In this document: positions 23,792 through 31,902 of the stretch, piece by piece | How positions within the stretch are numbered: position 1 is the stretch's first letter | Layout of the letters: each line of letters begins with the position of its first letter | NCBI RefSeq assembly: GCF_025725685.1 | Contig: NZ_CP107008.1 | Coordinates: 1,054,001-1,118,000, forward strand | Length of the DNA: 64,000 nt | Direction: 5' to 3' | Source of the DNA: Halomonas sp. M4R1S46 | GTDB taxonomy: Bacteria > Pseudomonadota > Gammaproteobacteria > Pseudomonadales > Halomonadaceae | The notes under the pieces: generated by a model | The model's database searches: none | What the model was told of the DNA's origin: nothing | The model's input: only the letters and a program-made list of their open reading frames with translations | Program-made: the position numbers and the translations under genes

Positions 23792-26700
23792 TCACTCGTC
23801 TCCCAGCGCGAGCAGTGACGCGTTGCCACCCAGGGCGGCGGTGTTGACGGTCACCGTCTTTTCCGTGGCAAACCGCAGCAGGTAGTGTGGACCACCCGCC
23901 TTGGGACCTGTGCCGGAGAGGCCCTGCCCCCCGAACGGCTGGACCCCGACGACTGCCCCGATGATATTGCGGTTCACGTAGACGTTACCAACCCGGACTT
24001 TCTTCGCTATTTCATCGGCGAAGGATTCGTTGCGGCTGTGCACGCCGAAGGTCAGCCCGTAGCCGCGGCCGTTGATCGATGCGATCACCTTGTCGATCTC
24101 GCTGGCCTGGTAGCGCACGATATGCAGGATCGGGCCGAACTGCTCCCGCTCCAGGGCATCGATGCCCTCGATCTGGAACGCCGTCGGGGCGATGAAGGTG
24201 CCGTTGCCGGTATGGGCCGGGTCGAGCTTGGTCTCGGCCAGCAGGCGGCCCTCGCCCTTGAGCCTGTCGATATGTGCCTGGAGGTTCTTGCGGGCATCCT
24301 CGTCGATGACCGGACCCACGTCGGTGCCCAGGTCGCGAGGATCGCCGACGTGCAGCTCGGCCATGGCGCCCTCGAGGATCTCGATGACCCGGTCGGCCAC
24401 GTCGTCCTGGAGGTAGAGCACGCGCAGCGCCGAGCAGCGCTGGCCGGCACTCTGGAAGGCCGACTGGATGACGTCGGCCACCACCTGCTCGGGCAGGGCG
24501 GTGGAGTCGACGATCATGGCGTTCATGCCGCCGGTCTCGGCCACCAGGGTCGGCAGGGGCGCATTCTCGCGGCCGGCCAGGGCGCGGTTGATGATCTGGG
24601 CGGTATCGGTGCCCCCGGTGAAGACCACGCCGGTGATGCGCGGGTCGCTGGTCAGCACGCTGCCCACGGTGGGGCCGTCGCCGGGCAGCAGCTGGACCAC
24701 GTCCCGCGGCATGCCGGCCTCATGGAGCAGCTCGACGACGCGGTGCGCGACGATCGAGGTCTGCTCGGCCGGCTTGGCCAACACGGTGTTGCCGGCCACC
24801 GCGGTGGCCACCATCTGGCCGCAGAAGATCGCCACCGGGAAGTTCCAGGGGCTGATCGCGGCAAACACGCCCTTGCCGCCCAGCATCAGCTCGTTGGACT
24901 CGCCGGTGGGCCCGGGCAGGCGGGTCGACTCGGCGAACAGCTCCTCGGCGCGCATCGCGTAGTAGCGGCAGAAGTCCACCGCCTCCTTGATCTCGTCGAC
25001 GCCGTCGGTGAGCAGCTTGCCGCCCTCGCGGGAGCACAGTGTCATCAGTTCCGCCATGTGCTCTTCCATCAGGTCGCCGAAGCGGCGCAGGATGGCGGCG
25101 CGCTCGACCACGGGGGTGGCATCCCAGCGCGGGAAGGCCGCCCAGGCGGCGTCCACGGCCTTCTCGGCCTGCTCCTTGCTGGTCCACCGCACCGTGCCGA
25201 CCGACTGGCGCCGGTCGTAGGGGCTGGTGACGTCGTGGATCAGGGCCGGGTCGGTGGCCACGTCGAAGGCCAGTAGCGGCCGGGCCTCGTACCGCTTGCC
25301 CATGTGCTGGGCCATGGCGTCCATCAGCGGCTGGTACTGGCTGCGGATGTTCAGGTTCACGCCCCGGGAGTTCTTGCGCTTCGGCCCGAAGATGTCCCGC
25401 GGCAGGGGGATCCGGTTGTTGGCCAGGGTCGCGTACTGGCGCAGCGTCTCCACCGGATGCACGCAAAGCGATTCCACCGGCACCTTGGGATCCACCAGCT
25501 GGTGGACGAAGGAGGAGTTGGCGCCGTTCTCCAGCAGCCGGCGGACCAGGTAGGGCAGCAGGTCCTTGTGGGCGCCAACCGGGGCATAGATGCGGCAGTA
25601 GGTGCCCTCGGGGGCGCGCTTCAGGGCCGCGTCATAGAGGGCTTCGCCCATGCCGTGCAGGCGCTGGAACTCGAACGGGCGCTGGACCGCGTTGGCCTGC
25701 TCCAGGATGGTGCTGATGGTGTGGGCGTTGTGGGTGGCGAACTGCGGGAAGATCCGTCCGCGGGTGGCCTCGGACAGCAGAAAGCGCGCGCAGACCAGGT
25801 AGGCCACGTCGGTGGAGGCCTTGCGGGTATACACCGGATAGCCGTCGACGCCGAGCTGCTGCGACTCCTTGATCTCGGTATCCCAGTAGGCCCCCTTGAC
25901 CAGGCGCATCGGGATCACGTCGCCCTGGCGCTCGGCCAGGCGGTTGAGGTAGTGCAGCACCGGCAGGGCACGCTTGGCATAGGCCTGGACCACCAGGCCG
26001 AACTGGCCCCAGCCGCGGCAGGTGTCGCTCTCGTAGACGGCGCGGAACACCTCCAGCGACAGCTCCAGGCGGTCGACCTCCTCGGCGTCGATGGTCACCG
26101 CGACGCCCAGCCGGCGCGCCAGGCCGGCCAGCTCGCGCACACTGCCGACCAGCTCCTCGAGGACTTGCTCGCGGCGGCCGAACTCGTAGCGCGGGTGCAG
26201 CGCGGAGAGCTTGATGGAGATCGACGGGGCGGGCGTCCTGTCGGACAGCGAGCGGCTGGTCTTGCCGACCCGCTCGATGGCGCGAGCATAGGCGTCGAAA
26301 TAGCGCTGGGCGTCGGTGCGGGTGCGCGCCGCCTCGCCGAGCATGTCGTAGGAATAGGTGTAGCCCTTGTCGAACAGGGGCCTGGAGCGCTTGAGGGCCT
26401 CGTCGATGTCACGGCCCAGCACGAACTGCTTGCCCATGACCTTCATGGCCTCGACCATGGCGCGGCGGATCACCGGCTCGCCCATGCGATTGACCATCTT
26501 GTTGATGAAGCTCGAGGGCCTGCCCTCCCGGGGCTTGTCGAGGGTCACCACGCGGCCGGTCATCAGCAGGCCCCAGGTGGAGGCGTTGACCATCCAGGAC
26601 TCGCTCCGGCCGACGTGGGCCTGCCAGTCGGCCGGGCCCAGCTTGTCCTCGATCAGGGCGTCGGCGGTGGCCTTGTCGGGGATGCGCAGCATGGCCTCGG

Positions 26701-26983
26701 CCAGGCACATCAGCATCAGGCCCTCATGGGTATCCAGGCTGTACTGCTGGAGGAGCTCGTCGATGGTGTCCACCGCCGTGTCCATCTCGCGGATCTCGCG
26801 TACCAGCTCGGCGGTCTTGTCGGCGATCCGCGTGAAGTCCTGCCGATCGGCATCGAGGCTCTTGATCAGTTCCTCGACGAAGGCGTTCTCGTCGATGGCA
26901 TAGTGATCGCTGATCCGTGCGAAGAGGGTGTCGAGATCCTGACGCCAGGTGGCGTCATCCAGCATGTTGTTGGCGTTGAGCAT
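23792..26983 (-). CDS. putA: Bifunctional proline dehydrogenase / P5C dehydrogenase PutA
   Basis: 1063 aa from the ATG at 26983 (MLNANNMLDDATW), chosen because a longer frame adds 34 unrelated residues. The FAD-dependent PRODH barrel covers about residues 170-450 (SIKLSALHPRYE, MRLVKGAYWDTEIK); the ALDH-type P5C dehydrogenase covers 520-1010 with the nucleotide loop and catalytic cysteine in SAGQRCSALR. It lacks the N-terminal ribbon-helix-helix repressor domain of the E. coli protein, so regulation must come from elsewhere, presumably the AraC-type gene upstream. It oxidises proline to glutamate at the inner membrane and channels the intermediate. Confidence 0.96.
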   Translation of the reverse strand: MLNANNMLDDATWRQDLDTLFARISDHYAIDENAFVEELIKSLDADRQDFTRIADKTAELVREIREMDTAVDTIDELLQQYSLDTHEGLMLMCLAEAMLRIPDKATADALIEDKLGPADWQAHVGRSESWMVNASTWGLLMTGRVVTLDKPREGRPSSFINKMVNRMGEPVIRRAMVEAMKVMGKQFVLGRDIDEALKRSRPLFDKGYTYSYDMLGEAARTRTDAQRYFDAYARAIERVGKTSRSLSDRTPAPSISIKLSALHPRYEFGRREQVLEELVGSVRELAGLARRLGVAVTIDAEEVDRLELSLEVFRAVYESDTCRGWGQFGLVVQAYAKRALPVLHYLNRLAERQGDVIPMRLVKGAYWDTEIKESQQLGVDGYPVYTRKASTDVAYLVCARFLLSEATRGRIFPQFATHNAHTISTILEQANAVQRPFEFQRLHGMGEALYDAALKRAPEGTYCRIYAPVGAHKDLLPYLVRRLLENGANSSFVHQLVDPKVPVESLCVHPVETLRQYATLANNRIPLPRDIFGPKRKNSRGVNLNIRSQYQPLMDAMAQHMGKRYEARPLLAFDVATDPALIHDVTSPYDRRQSVGTVRWTSKEQAEKAVDAAWAAFPRWDATPVVERAAILRRFGDLMEEHMAELMTLCSREGGKLLTDGVDEIKEAVDFCRYYAMRAEELFAESTRLPGPTGESNELMLGGKGVFAAISPWNFPVAIFCGQMVATAVAGNTVLAKPAEQTSIVAHRVVELLHEAGMPRDVVQLLPGDGPTVGSVLTSDPRITGVVFTGGTDTAQIINRALAGRENAPLPTLVAETGGMNAMIVDSTALPEQVVADVIQSAFQSAGQRCSALRVLYLQDDVADRVIEILEGAMAELHVGDPRDLGTDVGPVIDEDARKNLQAHIDRLKGEGRLLAETKLDPAHTGNGTFIAPTAFQIEGIDALEREQFGPILHIVRYQASEIDKVIASINGRGYGLTFGVHSRNESFADEIAKKVRVGNVYVNRNIIGAVVGVQPFGGQGLSGTGPKAGGPHYLLRFATEKTVTVNTAALGGNASLLALGDE

Positions 26984-27095
26984 GAAAATCCCCGCTAAAA
27001 GCCCGTCGTCACAGGGTAAAGTCCCGGCCGCTGGCGCATGGCCGCCCGCGGACCGAGGGCATCCTATGAGGTTAGGGCCGATCATTAGGTTCTGC

Positions 27096-27132
27096 TTGTC
27101 GATTTCCCGGAGGGATTTGTCGATTTCGCGGA
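27096..27132. promoter_or_regulatory. 21-base-spaced direct repeat, probable AraC-type activator site
   Basis: TTGTCGATTTCcCGGA (27096-27111) recurs as TTGTCGATTTCgCGGA (27117-27132), offset exactly 21 bases or two helical turns. That is the usual arrangement for an AraC-family dimer. It lies about 115-150 bases upstream of the putA start, next to an AraC-type gene. Confidence 0.6.
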
Positions 27133-27169
27133 TCTTGGCCCTGCGGGGGAACCTTTCTGCGACCTTGGT

Positions 27170-27970
27170 CTAGTGGCGGGAGGCGGGAGAGGCGAGCCGC
27201 TGGCTGCCGCGTCGCCGCACCTGGCTGGGCGGCTGGCCGAAGGCGCGGCGGAAGGCACGGGACAGGGCACTCTGGTTGGTGAAGCCGGTCAGGGCCGCGA
27301 TCTCGGAGAGCGGCAGGTGGCTCTCGTGCAGCAGGCGACGCGAGGCCTCGAGGCGACGCCGCATCACGTACTGCCAGGGCGGCAGGCCGGTCTGGGCGCG
27401 GAAGCGCTCGGTGAAGTGCGCCTCGCTCAGGCAGGCCTCCGCGGCCAGGTCGGCGACCCGCAGCTGGCCGCCGAGGTGGTGATCGATGAACCGGTCCAGC
27501 GCCGCCAGGTCGAGACTCCGTCCCCGGCAGGGCGGCTCCCCGGCCAGCCGGGCATGCAGCGAGCCCAGCAGGGTCGAGGCCAGTCGCTCCTGCTGGATGA
27601 CGGGGAGGGGACCCTGCTGCGACATCAGGCGCAGCTCGTGGAGCAGGAAGTCCAGGTAGCGCTCCAGGGGATCGTCCAGGGCGAAGAAGCGCGGCGCGTC
27701 GAACAGCCGCGCCAGCTCATGGTGGTGGCCGGTGAGCGACAGGGCGTCGTGGGGCAGGTCGAGGATCAGCTGGCGGTTGTCGCCGGTGCCGGCATAGTAG
27801 TGCATGTGGTTGGCCGGCACGATGCAGCCGGAGAGCGCCGAGATGGAGCCACCCAGCCCCTCGATCTCGAACTCGGCCTGACCACGCAGGCCGATCACGA
27901 TCTGGTGGAAATCGTGGGCATGGTGGTGGATGGCGGTGTCGAGGGGGATCTGGCGGATGGCGCTGGTCAT
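27170..27970 (-). CDS. AraC-family regulator, probable activator of putA/putP
   Basis: 266 aa. Residues 8-100 form a cupin ligand domain with HHHAHDFHQIV; residues 155-255 hold two helix-turn-helix motifs (VADLAAEACLSEAHFTERFRAQTG and LSEIAALTGFTNQSALSRAFRRAFG). It is directly upstream of putA on the same strand with a 186-base gap that contains a two-turn direct repeat. By context it resembles the PruR-type proline-responsive activators of pseudomonads; the ligand is inferred. Confidence 0.85.
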   Translation of the reverse strand: MTSAIRQIPLDTAIHHHAHDFHQIVIGLRGQAEFEIEGLGGSISALSGCIVPANHMHYYAGTGDNRQLILDLPHDALSLTGHHHELARLFDAPRFFALDDPLERYLDFLLHELRLMSQQGPLPVIQQERLASTLLGSLHARLAGEPPCRGRSLDLAALDRFIDHHLGGQLRVADLAAEACLSEAHFTERFRAQTGLPPWQYVMRRRLEASRRLLHESHLPLSEIAALTGFTNQSALSRAFRRAFGQPPSQVRRRGSQRLASPASRH

Positions 27971-28034
27971 TATCGGCCTCCGGCATGCAGTGGCGGGTCG
28001 TGACGCCGCATTCTACCGGAAACGGCGTCATCGC

Positions 28035-28406
28035 TCACTGGTCGGCTTGTCGGCGCCTGAGTCGGGTGCGGGCCGCCAGGTGATCGCGCAGCGCGGCCAG
28101 CTCGGCCCGGCCCTCGGCATCCAGCAGCGGCTTGCCGCGGGCGACCCGGCCGTGCCGGCCGTGTTCGTCCATCAGCCGCTGGGCACGTCGCCGTATGCCC
28201 TCCAGGTAGTCGTCGTGGCGCACCGGGTAGCCGACGATGGTGTTCCACTCGGTCTCGCCGACCCGGCTGTCCAGGGCCTTGTCGAACACCTCGAGGAGGT
28301 GCTCCGGCTCGGTGCGGTAGCGGGGCGTGCGCGAGAGCATCAGGATGGCGACCATGCCGCCGAAGATGATCAGGCAGACGAGAAAGACGGTCAGGAACAG
28401 GGCCAT
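28035..28406 (-). CDS. Membrane-anchored protein of unknown function
   Basis: 123 aa with one N-terminal membrane helix (residues 3-24) and a basic, helical cytoplasmic part (EPEHLLEVFDKALDSRVGETEWNTIVGYPVRHDDYLEGIRRRAQ reads as a compact domain). No family recognised. It lies 59 bases before the tRNA gene's 3' end on the same strand. Confidence 0.65.
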   Translation of the reverse strand: MALFLTVFLVCLIIFGGMVAILMLSRTPRYRTEPEHLLEVFDKALDSRVGETEWNTIVGYPVRHDDYLEGIRRRAQRLMDEHGRHGRVARGKPLLDAEGRAELAALRDHLAARTRLRRRQADQ

Positions 28407-28464
28407 GGAGCGCTCGGGAGTGGGGCGGTGGGCTGGCCGGATACGCCGAGGGCGAGGGGAGAGC

Positions 28465-28538
28465 TGGAGCGGGTGAAGGGAATCGAACCCTCGTCTTAAG
28501 CTTGGGAAGCTTCTGCTCTACCATTGAGCTACACCCGC
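28465..28538 (-). tRNA. tRNA-Gly (anticodon CCC)
   Basis: 74 bases with encoded CCA. Acceptor arms GCGGGTG / CACCCGC pair perfectly with discriminator T; D arm GCTCAATGGTAGAGC, anticodon arm GAAGC-TTCCCAA-GCTTA giving anticodon CCC, T arm GAGGGTTCGATTCCCTT. All standard features of a glycine tRNA reading GGG. Confidence 0.95.
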
Positions 28539-28559
28539 GAGGTTTCCCAGTATATCCAG

Positions 28560-28751
28560 TGGGTTAATGATTACAACCCCGATCGTGCCGGGGCATCGGA
28601 CGTACAACGTGAAAAAATTTCCTCGGCATGACGAACTTTCCCCGCCGACACTGTCAGAACAGGTGCAGGCAACAGCGCGATGGCAGTCGCTAACACTGTT
28701 GTTCTGGCTTGCATATTCGATCCTTTGCCGCCTCAGCCCCGCTGAGGCGGC
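28560..28751 (+). ncRNA. Candidate small RNA ending at an orphan terminator
   Basis: A strong plus-strand terminator at 28727-28751 has no plus-strand gene ahead of it; every annotated gene from 22126 to 29256 is on the minus strand. The 190 bases between the tRNA and the terminator are less GC-rich than the surroundings and carry no convincing protein. A short untranslated transcript is the simplest explanation. The 5' end and promoter are not defined, so the left coordinate is arbitrary. Confidence 0.35.
28727..28751 (+). terminator. Rho-independent terminator without an upstream plus-strand gene
   Basis: GCCGCCTCAG / CTGAGGCGGC with a CCCCG loop, followed by TTTTCTTTTC. The T-run is only on the plus strand, so it ends plus-strand transcripts. 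Confidence 0.85.
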
Positions 28752-28848
28752 TTTTCTTTTCTTTGCGTGACTCCCGTGCATGACCGACACCGCCCCCGGC
28801 GAGGGCCGGGGGCCGGGGGCGGGTCAGCGTTGAAAACGGGACGAGCGA

Positions 28849-29256
28849 TCAGGAATGGCGCATGCGCAGGATGGCGCTGAGCACATCGCGGCGGGTCACG
28901 ATGCCGACCAGGTGGCCCTGTTCGGTGACCGGGTAGACCTTGGGCTTGGCGCCCAGCATCTCCTGGGCGAGGTCGGTGATGCTCTTGGTGGGGGAGACGG
29001 CGAGCACTTCGTTGCGCATCAGCTCCCGCACCAGCGGAGGCTCCTCGTTGAGATAGGAGCTTTCCAGCACCTTGCCGAGCACGTCCTGCTCGGAGATGAA
29101 CCCGATCAGCCTGTCGTGTTCGTCGACCACCGGGGCGCCGGGCAGGCGGTGCAGCGCCAGGCCTTTGGCCAGGGTGGATACCGAGGTCTTGCCGGTGACC
29201 CGGTAGCAGTCGCGGGACATGATCTCGCGCACGATGGTGGGGGCCTTGCTGGGCAT
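28849..29256 (-). CDS. CBS-domain pair protein
   Basis: 135 aa made of two CBS motifs (about residues 8-65 and 75-132), each with the GxP-V-D-x-x-x-x-x-GFIS or GIVT strand pattern (GAPVVDEHDRLIGFISEQDV; YPVTEQGHLVGIVTRRDV). Stand-alone CBS pairs bind adenine nucleotides and act as cytoplasmic sensors. No partner domain or neighbouring target is evident. Confidence 0.88.
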   Translation of the reverse strand: MPSKAPTIVREIMSRDCYRVTGKTSVSTLAKGLALHRLPGAPVVDEHDRLIGFISEQDVLGKVLESSYLNEEPPLVRELMRNEVLAVSPTKSITDLAQEMLGAKPKVYPVTEQGHLVGIVTRRDVLSAILRMRHS

Positions 29257-29504
29257 GGCGGTTCTCCTTGTGCCAACGCTGGTACCTGACTCGCCCGTTG
29301 CCCGTCGCCTCGTGACGCGTGGTCCCGGTGGCGCGCGACGCGGGGCCGGACCGGACGTGTCTCATGTTCAGCATAGCCGACCGGCAGCGTTGCCATCTCC
29401 ATGACCCTCGCCTGCCTGCCAACGGTGCTACAGCCAGGAACCCGCGCCGGACGGGCCACTCCAATATGCCACAATGCCGCATCCCCGAACGATGGAGACG
29501 CCTC

Positions 29505-30020
29505 ATGGATGCCCGCGAATACCTGGCCCGCAAGGGGCTGGACGGAGAGCGCGACCGGGAGCGCCCCAATACCCTGGAGGAGAAGGCCTGGTCCCGTGCC
29601 CGCGAGGCCAGCGATCACCGGCCACGGGCCGGCACGCCCCATGACTGGGAAGACTGGGAGCGCTACCACGATGTCCTCGCCGAAGGCGCCGAGAGTCTGG
29701 AGCAGAAGATCGACCAGGAGGCCCACCGCCGAGCCCTGGAGCACGAGGGCGGCGTGGAGCACTTCACCCCCCGGGCGGGCGACCGGGACCGCATCACACC
29801 CGCCGAGTCCAAAGCGCCGAGCGAGGCCGCACCGTCCGCCGAGGCCCCGGCGCGGCCCGAGCCCTACGCGGCCCTGCTCGCCCTGGCGGTCCTGTTGCCG
29901 CCGCTGGCCATGGGCCTGGCCGGTGGCGGGCCCCGTCGCCTGGCCATCGCGCTGGGCCTGACCCTGCTCGGGTGGGTGCCCGGCGTCGTCTACGTGATCC
30001 ACTGGTTGCGCCGGGCCTGA
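29505..30020 (+). CDS. YqaE/Pmp3-type membrane protein with long hydrophilic N-terminus
   Basis: 171 aa from the ATG at 29505 (TGGAGA upstream). Residues 1-118 are charged and probably disordered, rich in Glu, Arg, Ala and Pro. Residues 122-170 hold two membrane helices with LAVLLPPLAMGL and LTLLGWVPGVVYVIHW, the signature of the YqaE/Pmp3 family of small stress-related membrane proteins, which are usually only about 50 aa long. The N-terminal extension is therefore unusual. Role unknown; Pmp3 proteins affect membrane potential under salt stress in yeast. Confidence 0.75.
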   Translation: MDAREYLARKGLDGERDRERPNTLEEKAWSRAREASDHRPRAGTPHDWEDWERYHDVLAEGAESLEQKIDQEAHRRALEHEGGVEHFTPRAGDRDRITPAESKAPSEAAPSAEAPARPEPYAALLALAVLLPPLAMGLAGGGPRRLAIALGLTLLGWVPGVVYVIHWLRRA

Positions 30021-30085
30021 TCCTTGGCAGGGCGAACGTCACGGGTATAATCGCCGTCAACCCCTTATTTTCTCTGGAGTTGACC

Positions 30086-30955
30086 TTGGGCTACCTCGTC
30101 GGCATCACCGTCCTCTGGGCCTTCTCGTTCTCGCTGATCGGCGTCTACCTGGCCGGCCAGGTAGACAGCTACTTCGCCGTGATGACCCGCATCGCCCTGG
30201 CGGCGCTGGTCTTCCTGCCCTTCCTGCGGCCGGCGCTGCTGCGGGGGCGCCAGCGGCTGGCACTGCTGGGGCTGGGCGCCGTGCAGCTCGGCCTGATGTA
30301 CATCTTCTTCTACCAGTCCTTCCTGCTGCTGTCGGTGCCGGAGGTGCTGCTCTTCACCATCCTGACGCCCCTCTATATCACCCTGCTCGACGACGCCCTG
30401 TTCCGGCGCTTCACCCCCTTCCACCTCGTCACCGCCGCGCTGGCGGTGCTCGGGGCCGCGGTGATCCGCTACCGCGGGCTCGACGACGGCTACTGGCTGG
30501 GTTTCCTGGTGGTGCAGGGGGCGAACCTGTGCTTCGCCCTGGGCCAGGTCGGCTACCGGCGCCTCTCCGCCGGCCTGCCCGCAGCGCTGCCGCGGCTCGC
30601 GATCTTCGGCTGGTTCTATCTCGGCGCCCTGGCGGTGGCCGCCCCGGCCTTCCTGCTGCTGGGCAACGCCGCGGCCCTGCCCACCGGCGGCGTGCAGTGG
30701 GGAGTGCTGGCCTGGCTCGGCCTGGTGGCCTCGGGCCTCGGCTACTTCCTGTGGAACCTGGGCGCGACCCGGGTCGATGCCGGTGCGCTGGCCATCATGA
30801 ACAATGCCCTGGTGCCGGCCGGCCTGCTGGTCAACCTGCTGATCTGGAACCGCGACGCCGACCTGCCGCGCCTGGCCCTGGGCGGGGCGATCATCCTCGG
30901 GTCACTGGCGCTCAACGAGTGGTGGCAACGGCGCCGGGCGCCGCTGGCCGCCTGA
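30086..30955 (+). CDS. EamA-family transporter (drug/metabolite transporter superfamily)
   Basis: 289 aa with ten membrane helices as two EamA repeats. I chose the TTG at 30086 because TGGAG lies seven bases upstream and the protein then begins at the first helix (GYLVGITVLWAFSFS); an upstream ATG would overlap the previous gene. The C-terminal repeat shows GYFLWNLGATRVDAGALAIMNN, close to the carboxylate/amino-acid exporter branch (YddG-like). Substrate unknown. Confidence 0.82.
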   Translation: MGYLVGITVLWAFSFSLIGVYLAGQVDSYFAVMTRIALAALVFLPFLRPALLRGRQRLALLGLGAVQLGLMYIFFYQSFLLLSVPEVLLFTILTPLYITLLDDALFRRFTPFHLVTAALAVLGAAVIRYRGLDDGYWLGFLVVQGANLCFALGQVGYRRLSAGLPAALPRLAIFGWFYLGALAVAAPAFLLLGNAAALPTGGVQWGVLAWLGLVASGLGYFLWNLGATRVDAGALAIMNNALVPAGLLVNLLIWNRDADLPRLALGGAIILGSLALNEWWQRRRAPLAA

Positions 30956-30962
30956 GGGCGGT

Positions 30963-30991
30963 TTGCCCGGCTCACGGCGTATCGCCATAAT
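30963..30991 (+). promoter_or_regulatory. Sigma-70-type promoter of nadK
   Basis: TTGCCC (30963-30968), a 17-base spacer and CATAAT (30986-30991), ending 28 bases before the nadK ATG. Confidence 0.55.
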
Positions 30992-31019
30992 GAGCCGTCG
31001 TGAAGCGAAGGACCCGCAC

Positions 31020-31901
31020 ATGCAACCCTTCAAGAACATCGGCCTGATCGGCCGCCTGGGCAGTGCCAAGGTGGTCGAGACCCTCAAGCGGCTCTGCCGC
31101 TTCCTCGATGGCGCCGGCTACCACGTGATCATCGAGGACCGCACGGCCACCGTGCTGCTGGGCCATGGCCATCCCGAGGCCAGTCGACGCCTGATCGGCG
31201 AGCTATGTGACCTGGTGATCGTGGTCGGCGGCGATGGCAGCCTGCTGGGCGCCGCCCGCACCCTCTGCCACAGCGGCACCCTGGTGCTTGGGGTGAATCG
31301 CGGACGACTGGGGTTTCTCACCGACATTTCCCCCGACGAGCTCGAGGAACGGGTCGGGGAGGTGCTCAAGGGGCGCTTCGAACTCGAGGAACGGTTCCTG
31401 CTCGACGCCGAACTCTACCGGGACGATACCCTGGTGGGCAACGGCGACGCCCTCAACGAGGTGGTGCTGCACCCGGGCAAGGCCGTGCGCATGATCGAGT
31501 TCGAGCTGTTCATCGACGGCCAGTTCGTCCACAGCCAGCGCAGCGACGGCCTGATCATCGCCACGCCGACCGGCTCCACGGCCTATGCGCTCTCCGGCGG
31601 CGGGCCGATCATGCACCCCAGGCTCGAGGTGATCACCCTGGTGCCGATGTTCCCGCATACCCTTTCGAGCCGGCCCATCGCCATCGATGCGGCCAGCGAG
31701 ATCCGTATCCATATCGGCGAGACCAACCAGACCTACCCCCATATCAGCTGCGACGGCCAGACCCGGGCCGTGGCCAAGCCCGACGATGTGCTGGTCATCC
31801 GTCGCAAGCCCCAGCGCGTGCAACTGGTGCATCCGCTGGGGCACAATTTCTACGAGGTCCTGCGCAGCAAGCTGGGCTGGAGCAACCGCCTGGGAGACTG
31901 A
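31020..31901 (+). CDS. nadK: NAD kinase
   Basis: 293 aa, the normal length. It phosphorylates NAD to NADP in the cytoplasm. The catalytic GGDGS motif is at residues 70-74, NE in DALNEVVLH and the glycine-rich TPTGSTAYALSGGGPI follow, and the C-terminus has SCDGQ. The ATG at 31020 has GAAGGA upstream. The next gene starts two bases after its stop, so the phosphatase is co-expressed. Confidence 0.96.
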   Translation: MQPFKNIGLIGRLGSAKVVETLKRLCRFLDGAGYHVIIEDRTATVLLGHGHPEASRRLIGELCDLVIVVGGDGSLLGAARTLCHSGTLVLGVNRGRLGFLTDISPDELEERVGEVLKGRFELEERFLLDAELYRDDTLVGNGDALNEVVLHPGKAVRMIEFELFIDGQFVHSQRSDGLIIATPTGSTAYALSGGGPIMHPRLEVITLVPMFPHTLSSRPIAIDAASEIRIHIGETNQTYPHISCDGQTRAVAKPDDVLVIRRKPQRVQLVHPLGHNFYEVLRSKLGWSNRLGD

Positions 31902-31902
31902 G

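Larger units (their letters stand above)
28539..28848. other. Intergenic region between tRNA-Gly and the CBS gene
   Basis: 310 bases with the candidate small RNA and its terminator. A short plus-strand frame (28567-28770) reads through the terminator and lacks a ribosome binding site, so I do not call it a gene. The last 80 bases are a GC-rich 3' flank of the CBS gene. Confidence 0.6.

Noticed and set aside
28518..28790. 90-codon minus-strand frame over the tRNA flank and terminator
   Set aside because: Overlaps the tRNA gene, reads through a terminator hairpin and has no ribosome binding site or family.
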